A DNA stretch of 64,000 nucleotides, taken from NCBI GenBank assembly GCA_951799405.1, contig OX637332.1, forward strand, positions 8,499,001 to 8,563,000, read 5' to 3'. The notes beneath the pieces are model-generated. The model was given only the letters and a program-made list of their open reading frames with translations. It was not told where the DNA came from and did not search any database. Position 1 is the stretch's first letter. Each line of letters begins with the position of its first letter. A program made the translations under genes and the position numbers. Shown piece after piece: positions 43,001-55,000 of this stretch. This DNA is from Agapetus fuscipes. Its lineage: Eukaryota; Arthropoda; Insecta; Trichoptera; Glossosomatidae.

Positions 43001-46000
43001 ACCTACATATCTAAAACGGCTGTTTTTTTTTGGTACCCTAGGCTACTAAATAATTGTATTTACTCAACCATAGCATTTTAACAAATATTTAGTTTTCAGC
43101 AAAACACTTTGGACTCGTAAATGGAAGGTTGTGGGTTCGAATCCCAGCGGAGCACAAAAAAATACCATTTATATTTTCAAATTTGCTCTTCGCTGGGTTG
43201 AAAACATCATATACCTTTACCAAAGACCGGTAATTAAAAGTTCCATCCAGCTTTACAGCAACTAAGCCTTCTTGACAATGGGCGCTTTGTAGCGACGACG
43301 AAACTCGAAAAAAGTCCGATTGGTAGCTCAGTTGGTAGAATGCTTTCATTCCATGCCGACAGCAAGGGTTCGATCCCCACCGCGGTTGCCAAAAATGATT
43401 TTCTGTTTCTGTGTCTATTTCAAACCCAAAATAAATACCGGCATGGTGTACTCAGCCTTCACAAAAAATGAGAACCGGCCCCCCCGGGAGCTGGGAAACC
43501 CCCACTTCAACTGAAAGTGGTTGGTGTGAGGCTGCCCCCCTTATCCGTATACAAACAAATAGGTCCCAAATCGCCACACGCGACCCCTCCGGGGATAACG
43601 CCGGCAAGAAGTTTCACTATATGTGTAGCTTAGTTGCGTTGCGCTGGGTTAGGTTAGGTTAGGTTTTGTAGGTCACACAGTTGCGTTGCGTATTTGAAGT
43701 GATGTTGATGAAGAACTCCAAATCTGTGGATGTATTTCGCGGAGCACTCAAGACACACCTTTTTAGAAAGTCTTATCTGATCTGTGGTCTTATCCATGAT
43801 CGGAGAGGGCCCTTGAGGTGTGACACACACAAAAACGTCGCTCTTTTATCATTTGTAATTTAAAATAAATTAGCTTGATATTATATTATTATTGATGATT
43901 TGTTTAGAGTATTCAGACAATTTTGACAGTAAAGCAACGGAAAGCAACTCTCCAGTGTCAACCGCTGGCAGTGAAAGAATAACACTCAGAATGAAGAGTG
44001 CCTTAGTGAAAGAAGAATGTGGTGCAACGGAACGCAATTAAGCTACACATATTGTGTAACTTCTTTTCCCCGAAGGGGTCGCATGTGTCGAGTTGAACCT
44101 ATTTATTTTTACAGGTAAGGGGGCCGGCCTTACGCCAACCACTTCAGTTGAAGTGGGGGTCTCCCAGCTCCCGATGTGGGCTGGTACTCATTACTTGTGA
44201 AGGCTGAGTAAACTTTGCCGGTATTTTATTTTGGGATTTGAAATAAACACCGAAACGGGAAATCATTTCTGACACCCTCGGTGGGATTCGAACCCGAGCT
44301 CACGGCATGGAATGCAAGCACTCTACCAACTGAGCTATCGACCGGACCGGTGCAACGAAAAGTATAAAAGTTTTATTCAAGGCAAGCCACAAGCAAGTAG
44401 GATAAAATTTGCACTAATGCATACATACTGTATGTTTACCTACAAATACATCTCAAACCTTAACTGAGCTCTGCAACCTTTGATTCCTTTCCGAGATACA
44501 GGGGTGGCAAAATTGACATATTATGGGGGTAGCGTAAGTCAAGATTTTTATTTTAAATCTCAAAATTCACGAATACATAATGTAGCAGATTAAATATGTA
44601 TTGAATAAAATGCCTCAACAATTGATTGTATACGTAATCTAAGTTGCAAAGATGTTTAGACATTTAAAGCTTATATTAATGCACGCCCACAGGCAGACAC
44701 GTGCAAGTTCGCGCTTACACATACTGCATGTGTACATGTGCAAAAAAACCAACATCAAATGAACATATACCTTGCAACTCCTGCTTCCCTTCCCGAAGGG
44801 AAGGAGTTTGATTTGCAAAAGCGAACCAAGTTTGCACTGCAATCGTCAAAGCACATTAACGCAAATGCAAAAAACAAAAAAAGAAGCGACCAAAATATTG
44901 TTAGATCAAAATAGACAGAAATTCTAAATGTTGAAGAAAATGTGAAATCTTGGCATTAAAAATTAAAATATGACGAGGTTTCTTAGCAAATGATAAAAGA
45001 TTTATTGATCTATTTCTCAGGCTTCTCAAAGATTGCATGTCAATAATTTATATTGATATAAAAATTCTATCATAATTTTTAATCGTCAAAAGGACATTGC
45101 AGCAAAATGCAAAAGCAATCAAAACAAAAACAATTCATTCTAAAATCAAGGCAAAAAAACATGTGACGACATAATGAAAGCAAAAAAAATACACTAAAAA
45201 ACAGAGCTTCACAAAACAATTCCCAAAATAAAAGTTCGCAACATCGAAAGAATCCCAGTTGGATGCGCCAGTGTTATGTTAAGATTCAAAGGTATCTCCA
45301 GGATACTTACATCCGGCTAGCTCTCAGCAGCATCACTCTCAGGGCGTGGGGTTCTTTCCATTGCTCACTTGTATTTTGGGAAAGGGTTTTATAATTAAAA
45401 GATAAGCTTAACATTAACAAATAAGGGTTTATTTACTTTACTAATATGGGGGAAAAAGGGGAAATAAGGGAATGGCCAGACCTGAATTTGTCACTAAAAC
45501 ACTTCCTACTCTGTCGGCTGGAGTTCTAAACTGAATGGCCTGGGGCAGCGCCCCAGGCTAGCGGTGGCTCACGAGGCGGACGCCTCCACACGTTGGAGCC
45601 CCTGGGTGGGCGCTCCTATGCACTACGTCTCTTATGCCTCTGGTCCACAAGGCGGGTGCCTTGCTGGCAGGCAATCCAAGTAGATGGGGAGGAGGGAGCT
45701 CCATTGTAATGCCCCCTCTTGCACCGCTTGGTGCTTGGTCGCTGACGTCTGACTCTCTTCACATCTTGCCGGGAACTGATGACCGACGGCCCGATCAGAT
45801 CACACGGCGCAGTTCGGCCGCTTTCGTGACCGTTCGGCTCCGTTCGGCCCACAAAACACACTGTACACTTGGAGATTGTTTTTTATCTGTTATTTTAAAA
45901 TAACATAACAGCTTTTATTGTAATCCTACCTGATGATGACCTATAAGGTCGAAAACGTTAGTAAATTTTAAACTTTATAAATATATTATATAAGTGAAAA

Positions 46001-49000
46001 TAAACAGTGTTTGATTTGAAGTAATCCTAAAAATTACAATATTAAACAATGTGAATTTTCACAGTGTTAATACACAAACAATACAAAACATCAAAAAAGA
46101 AAGGATTTCGATACCACGAGAAAAGAATGCAAAAAATGCCGTTTTTTTTTTCTCAAGACGTTTTATCCGCGATCTGAGAGGTCACTTGAGGCGGGACACA
46201 CAAAAAGCGTGTTTTTTTTTATCGTGTGTAAAACTAGGTAAAAAAGTTACATGGCTAAATTTTACACTAGAGGCTCCCTAAGGACGCTTTACGACCAATC
46301 CCCGCCCGGACTGAAGGAATATATTTTTTTGTGAAAATACGTACCTACTCTATGTGTTTTTTTCAGAGGCTGCCTACAAGAGTTTGTCTAATTTGAGTTT
46401 GCAACTGGGACTGTAAATGCGCTCATGAGGTGTGATTTCCTCAAATAAGACGCCTACCTGTTTCATAACTCAAATTATTATCAAATTAATGTACTTTTTT
46501 CAATTAATATTGCTTTATGAGCGGAAGTGAGACGTGGACAGTGAGTGAACGTGGACTGAGAAAAGCATATGGTAGAAATAACTTACTAAAAGTCTTTGAA
46601 ATATGAAATGAGAATATGAAATGAGAATATGAGAGTGAAAGTACAAAATAATGCAATTATATTTTTCGTCCATGTGAAAAGAAAGACAGTACAATAATTA
46701 ATGGCTTGATATTTATAAATATGAATAATATTAGCGCTCTCCCTATAATCTAAGCTGCAAAGATTAGTACACGTGTATTTTTTTAATGTATTAAGTGTAC
46801 GAGTATTCTCTCAATAAGAAAGTTTTAAGCTCGCGCTTACTCAACCTATGCATCCGACAACTCTGGCTGACTTTCCCTGAAACAGAGTTGACATTGGCAA
46901 ATCGGAACCATTTTTTACAGCACGAGTGGACAATCGCATAGCGATCTTCGAATAAAGCGTCGCATATCATTAGTTAACGTGTAAAAAGTACTATACAAAT
47001 TGGCTATAAAAAAACAATACAGGCACTTATATTTTTTATTTAAAAGGTTAATTACTACTTTATATTATGAGAAAAAATATTTTTATTGAAAAATCAGTAT
47101 TTATTTAACCTCAACTTTGACTTAATAGGTCGGGAAAAAAGTTAATTCACTTTTTATATGAAAATTGGTTTAGGCGACCAGAGCGAGGTGCATCTTTGAC
47201 ATCAACATTCCCGGATTGAAAATGCTTAAACCAACTTTGTGCTACTCTTACTGACACTGCATTAGGTCCATAAACGCCACAATTTTTTTCGCGGCTTGCG
47301 TTGCATTTTTCCCTTTTTTGTAATATAATTTTAAAATGTATCTAATTTTTCATTCGATTCGCTCATTTTGACAGAAAGAAAAACAGATGAAAAATATCGG
47401 GAAACAAAATTTTCCCAAATTGATTTTTTTTTTAAATGTCCCCTTTAATGTGATGAAAACCAGCCAGATACAAATAGTTCAGCCAAAGATATTTTATTAC
47501 AAGTTTATACATAGGTGTTATGCGAAAAAACTTTTTTCCCGACCTAATATTTACGTAATTTTCAAAGGGACACTTATAAAATTGACAATAGAAATGAAAA
47601 AGGTGGGATGAGTTATGATAAAGAGGTATAATTAGTGACTGGAGTTATTAACAAAGGTGACGCAGCCAGAATCTGAACATTGATTAAACTATTAGCATTA
47701 CTATTTTTATGTTTGTGAATTTTTAAAGTCTCAACGGCAATTAGTTGTCGGCTCCGGCACCCGAATTGGAGAACCTTAACACCATTATTATTAAAGGAAT
47801 GGTCAATTTCGATGCAGTGGTCTGCCATCTCCAAATAACCAGACAAACCACTAAATGCTCTTTTACGAGTATGTTCTCTTATTCTAAAATTGATAGACCT
47901 AGAGTCCTAGACCTAGTCCAGTATACACGGAGTTGCAATCATTACATCTATCTATCTATCTATAGTCTAAGTTGCAAAGATATATTACAAACAAGATTCA
48001 TATTAAATGCATTCCAATAAGCAGACATGTACAAGTCAACGCTTACAATATGCCGCATGAAACTTATTATACACTTGCAACATTAAAAAACAATCTGAAA
48101 TTAACATCAGCCCTGCATCTCTTGCCGACCTTCCCTGAAACAGGGTTGAAATTGGTAGCCATTATATGAAATGCGATATACACCACTATACCATCCATAC
48201 GCTCAATCTTATCCTTATTTCATTGATTCTTATTTTATACTAGAATCTATAATCTAAGATGCAAATATATATCATTGACATTTAAGGCTCATATTTAATG
48301 CATGCCTTCAAGCAGGCACATGTAAGTTCGCGCTTACACATACTGCGTGCGTACATAAAAATAGACCGAACTTCACATGAACATAAACTTTGCAACTCCA
48401 AACAATATAATATTTTTTTTAGGTTTCTTCGATCCAGAGTAGCCAAAGAGACGTTTTTCGATCTTCCCATCCTTAGTGATGATCAGGTAAGCCATTTTGA
48501 ACATTGTTTATTTTTTTTTTCACTTGATTATTTTTTTTCGTTTTTATACATTTTTTTTAAATAGCGGGTTTTCAAAATTTTTAACTGTTGAGTGTTTTCA
48601 CTTTCTTGACAAAAATCAAACTGGATTTCGGTTGATAGAACCGAAAAAGTTTTGGTCCGTAGGTTTCGACGCATTTCTCTGTAACAGTTAAGCGTAGCTT
48701 TTAATGTGTTTTGAAAAGCTTCACTTATATGTTTTTTTAAATTATATTTGTGAAGAGGAATGAAATTCACCAAACTATTTTGCCTGGCCAGAAACCGTAT
48801 TAATATCATCAATTAATAATTACCCAATGATATCTGTTGAACCAGGGTCAAAGTTATGGTCAAATGACACAAGCGGGGATCTAACCAACGTTATTGAAGA
48901 TCAGCCGCTTGGCACCCTCAGCCATAACACCGACACCGATTTTAAACAGATCGTCGCTTTTCGCTATACACCTTTGGAAATGGAATAGTATGCAGGGGGA

Positions 49001-52000
49001 AATTTGCATGTCCATAACAAGTAAATAATTATTTATTATCTATGCATTCAAGGACTTGGCAACAGGAGTGAAATTCTGTATGAAGTTGCGCCGAGTATAT
49101 TATACGAGTGCTTAACATATCGACGGTTAAAAGGAAGCAGGGCATAAGTTTTGATCAAAAATGAGTTATGAATACTTTCCTACTTAAAATTTTCCGCTCT
49201 TTCTACGATGCCCTACGACGATTTATTGTTGTTGTTTATTTCCCTAGCAAACACCTGCGTTTTCGAAGTATGATTTTGGTGTAACCGACAAGATTTTGTT
49301 CTTTTTTGTCCTTGTCGGTTGTCGGTTACACCAAAATCATACTTCGAAAACGCAGGTGTTTGCTAGGGCATAAACAACAACAGTAAATCGTCGTAGGGCA
49401 TCGTAGAAAGAGCGGAAAATTTTAAGTTTTACGTTTAACGTGGATATATTATAAGTGATCTAAATCTTAATCTAAGCTGCAAAGATATATCTCATTTGAG
49501 ATTCATATTAAATGCATTGCCACAAGCAGACACGCATAATTTTGCGCTAACACATGCCGCATGTGGACCTACAATATAAAAAACCCAATATGAAATAAGC
49601 CCTGCAACTCTTGCTGACATTCCCTGAAGCAGGGGTGACATTGGCAAAGTGAACCATTTTTTACAGTATGGGTGGTCAGCCTCATACCAACCTATAAGTC
49701 AAGGAAATCATTTCTTATAAAGCCTGAGTAACCGCAGCCGGTATTTTATTTTGGGTTTGAAATATAAACACCGAAACGGGATTTCAATTCTTACACACTC
49801 CAATTCAAAGAATTCTACAAGTTGAAGAATACACCGGGCTTTTTGCGAGCTTGATCTTCGCTACTGGAATCGCCAAATTTCATACGAAACGCAATTGCTG
49901 TAAGGCCAGATGGACTTTTTGTGAATGGTTTTTGGTAAATGCTATGAGTTTTTCAAATCGGCGAAGAGCATTTAAAAAAAAAATGTTTTCCGCCGACAAT
50001 CGACCTTACAGCCGTCCGACTACGAGTCCGAAGCGTGAACCACTAAACTGCGAACCGTTACAAATTATACAAAAGTATTAACCGTTTGAAATCTGTTTAT
50101 ATGGCAAACAAAATAATGAACTTTTAATGATACCAAAAACAATAACAAAATATAAAAACTAAAGGTGCGGATATTCAGCAAACGGACATCCGCGTCTACA
50201 ATCTGTTGTTACAAACATCCGGCTACCACTTTTCCCTCAACGTATTTATATAAATTCTCTAATCTAAGTTGCAAAGATATATTGCATTTAAGATTCCTAA
50301 TACATGCATTGCCATAAGCCGACACGTGTAAGTTCACGCTTACACATGCCGAATGTGAACTTATAACATAAAAACCCAATCTCAAATGAGCATGAGCCCT
50401 GCAATCTTGCCGACTTTCCCTGAAATAGGGGTGGCTTTATCAAAGTGAACCATTTTTACAGTATGGATGGTCAGTCTCATACCGACGTATTAGTCATAGA
50501 ACATCAATGTTCGTATTAGCTAAAAGACTACCTGGCAAGAAAATTTGATAATAATATTAGGAGGATTTATTTGGTGCGCGCTTTGTGTGTATCACACCTT
50601 AAGAGCCCTCTGTGAGCTTGATCATCGCTGTAGAAAGCGCCAATTCTCAAGCAAGATCTAGTTGCTGTAAGACTGGATGGACTTTTAGTGTGTCCGTTTT
50701 TTGGCAAAGGTAGGTATATGAATTTTTCAACCAGTGAAGAGCAAGTTTTAAAAATTTAAATTGTATAGTCTTTGTCCTCCGTTGGGATTCGAACTCACAA
50801 CCTTCCATTTACGATTTAGAAGTGTTAACAACTAGAGTAGGTACGGACCGGTGATTAATAAGAGAAAAAATTGACAGTAAAAAAAACGTATTGTTCTTTA
50901 ATAAATCGCTCCCCAGTTCTTGTTTTCCGTATACGCCAATCTTGCCAAATATGACTTTTTCATGCAGTTGTCTTATGAATCAAATTCTACACAATCTGCG
51001 CTAAGAAAAACCGTAAAACTCGATACTGTGAGAGTTTTTTACAAATATTTTTTAAATAAATTTCTTATTTTCATAAGACACATTGGTCCAGTACACATGC
51101 AAACATTGCTCATGTAAAATTTTCTCAATGTCGTATACGGCAAACAAGAACTAAGGCAGCGAAATATCAAAGAATCGTCTTGAGTCAAAAAGGGGCTATC
51201 TAGAAAAATACACAAGTTCTAGGAAATAAGTGCATTATTGAATCACAAAAAATAACATTGTATCATTTGCGATACACATTCTAGATTTACATCTTTGTTT
51301 CCCTATGACTTTAATTGATTAAAAAATTCCACGTTGATTTGCAATGCACTTTTGAAGTCTAAAAAAAGGCAAAGAATCACGTGAATTGTGTTTGCACACC
51401 GTCAATGCTACATTTGGGCTTCTCCATTTATAAAGACAAAAAGTAGCACACTCCATATTAAAATTCGCGTAAATCATGATACTCACCTATTCGCTCTGAT
51501 ACCCCCCACCAGGGGTAGCTAACAAAGTGGGCTTTTCCACGTAAGGGTGAAGCGAGAGGGGTGTTGCGCAGGAGGCTGTGCGCAAGCCACCCTAAAACCT
51601 AGGTATAAAAGCTCCTACCCCCCTGGCCAACGTCATTCAAACATCGTCCTCGCCTTCGTGAGAGTCGGAGCTTTAAAGCGTTCGAAAAATACATCGACAT
51701 ATCCGTCACCAGAAAGTATCTCACTTTCTAATCTTTGAAAGTTGAAAATTCAATTTTAAATCATTCAAAATGCTTACCATCTTCATCTTGCTGGTGAACT
51801 TTTTCAACCTTTACCTCATCTTCGCGACTATCTAAACTTTCTTCAAAATTACTCCCCGCACCTTCGACAACTTTTACGTTTCTTTTTTTTGTTTGTCTTT
51901 CTTGTTGTTTCTTTTGTTTCTTTGGTTTGATTTTTTATTTCACTTCCTAAACTACCACTAATCGCGTTCGTAAATTCGTAAAAATAAACGCGTGTGTTGT

Positions 52001-55000
52001 GAGGAGCTGTGAATCTTCATTGGTAAGTCGATAAAACTTATTTACAAACTTTTTAACGTGGAAATTTGTGACGTAATACAAGCAAATATTAAAAGTTGTA
52101 TAATTACAAAGATTGTCATGTGAACTTAATAAATCTGGCTGCTATGTAATTTGTTGCATATGTTCCTTGACCTATAGGTTGGTATGCGGCTGACCACCCA
52201 TGCTGTAAAAATGGTAAGTCACCTCTGTTTCAGGAAAGGACGGCAAGAGTCGCAGGGTGTATGTTAATTTGAGAATTGGGTTTTTATGTTGTAGGTTCAC
52301 ATGCGGCATGTGCAAGCGCGAACTTGTACGTGTCTGCTTGTGAGAATGCATATAGTGTGAATCCCCAATCTTTGTAACTTAGATTAGATTAGCTACATTA
52401 AAACTGTTTCTATATCACTCATTTAATAAACTTACTACTAAAACAAAAACCAAACATTTTTTTGAAACTATTACAGATTTTTTTCTTTGACAACAATACT
52501 TGTTGTTCAGCCATTGTTTTGCGATCACAAATTAACATGTTTTTTTTACGTAATCATTTTACAACACACTGTATTTTTTTCATGTGCCGGAATAAAAAAA
52601 AATTATATTATTGTTTGTAGAGTTGCTACGCCTATTGATTCAGGAAACTGAATTTCTTTTGATTGTATTTATTTTATAGGTGAGTTAGTAAACCTCACGA
52701 TAACTTATTATAAAAGTTAATAGTGCTGGGGATTCTATACTTTGTTTTTTAATTACTTGATCTAGGGGGAAATGAAAAAACAAGAGGAGATTATTACCGT
52801 CCTCAGAAATAAAGTACACTACGTATAATAGTGGGTGCAGATAAAAACTTTGACGTGAAAGTTATCAAACTTTAACGCTGCGGTATTAAATAAATAAAAA
52901 TATTTGTTCGTCGGTGGAATTATTGTCGCTCATTTTTTATTTGTCACTCTCCGCCTGTCAATAAAAAAATAATTAAATGTTTTGAAGTCAGCCCATGAGA
53001 CATTGATTTCTAAATCTATATCTAAGCTGCAAAGATATGTATCATTTGAGATTCATATTAAATGCATTCCCACAAGCAGACATGCATAATTTCGCGCTTA
53101 CACATGCTGCATGTGGACCTACAATATAAAAACCCCAATCTCAAATGAACATAAGCCCTGCAACTCTTGCCGACCTTCCCTGAAGCAGGGTTGAAACAAA
53201 TAAAAAGCATAATGTTTATGATGCAAATTGCACCCAAAAAACTTTGATAACAAAATATGCGCTAAAATTCACTTATCTATTGATGATGAAAATTATTTTC
53301 TCGAAAAAAAATTACGTGTTAAGAAAATAAACTTTTGGAATCTTGAGCGGTTAAATTTTGTGGTAATAAATGTAAAATAGAATTAATAAATGGTGGATAC
53401 AATTTCTGATATCTAGCACTATAGTGAACATATAAGAAAAAGTTCATACCCGAAAAAATTTACAGGAAAAAATTGGAAAAAATTTACAGAAAAAAATTGA
53501 AAAAAACTAAACTGTTAAAAGAAGTACTTGTCTATACATGAAACCGGCAAATGAAAACTTCTATGCAGAAACAATGCATTTGGTTAAAAATTAATACAGT
53601 GGCAATTTCCGGATGAAATTAACCTTGCACAGCACACAACTGTAGAAAAATTTTATGGACAAAAAACTTTCAGAGAGTGGCAATAGGGTCAATTCGCTGA
53701 TAAAATTAGCCTTGCACAATAAACCACAACTGACAAAATATCCACTCAAGAAAAAATGCATGGACAATGAAGATTTGAAAATTTTGAAGCAACGCTATGT
53801 CTCCTGCGAAAAATTAAGAATTTATTGCAAAATTTGATGATAAAATATTCCTTGCAGACAAAAACAGTTTCGTGCACTGAAGAAGAAAAATATTGTGTAG
53901 AAAATAGCCGCTAAAGCATTATCAGCCCAAAACCGCTGACAAGCAATCGAGTGCGGAAAGGTATAACCGATGAAAAATTTTCAGGTTGTGGAAAATTCTA
54001 GATAAAATATCGTATGAAAAATAACTGATATTGTCTTCGAACTGAAATTCCACCAATGGAAAGTTCGCTGCGGTGAAATCAATTTGTAAGAAAGTGACGG
54101 CGGAAAATCTTTGCTGATAATAATAAATGGCTGACGGAAAATTCCACCGACACAGAGATGCGTTAAAAATAAAAAGGTAATAATTGCATCGAGAAAAATT
54201 CCGCAGATAAAATGACTTATAAACCTACTGACTATAATAAAAATATTATAAGTGAATTAAAACCATGTTTTACCATTTCAATTTTTTAAATATTTAAAAA
54301 AAATGGACTTTTACTGTGTTAACAGATCAACACTAAAAAGTATAAAAAAATATTCCGTTGTGGAAAAACTAAATTGATCAAATTTGAAGGATTGTAATTT
54401 GTTTCCATTCCTAGAAATGTGCTCAAAAAACATACGAGAACCATTTACAAATTTGTTTAATCTGATTTCCGTAGTTCACGTTGTTTCAATGTTTTTGTAT
54501 CGCAATTTTTTCGACTCTAATCGGTGACGTCTTGGTCGGAGAACATTACATAAGACCGCTTAAAATACATAATGCCGACGTTGATATTATTCAAACATTC
54601 AGCTCAAAGGGTTAACAGTTTTATGACGCCTAAAATAATAGCGCTCGGTAACCCTAAACATACAAAATTTACTCTTCTTCTTCAGGCACAATGAAGATGG
54701 CTGATTCGTATTTCGTTTATACAAGCTATACGGTAAAGCGTTCTATGCCAGAAGTTTTGGGAAACCGGTATAACACCCACATCAGGAGTGCATTGATAAG
54801 GGTTCCTATACATTTAAGGTAGGTTTTTAAACTTAATATTACTTCTATATTTAAACTATGGGAGAATGGTTCACTTTCTAAATTTTTCTCCAGGCCGCCC
54901 ACCCAAAAGATGAAAGAACAGCTGGTCTTCAGCACCACAGGAGGGAGTTACACTGTAAAGACGAATAAAGTTCTGCACTTTGGGGAAACGATATTTCTTC

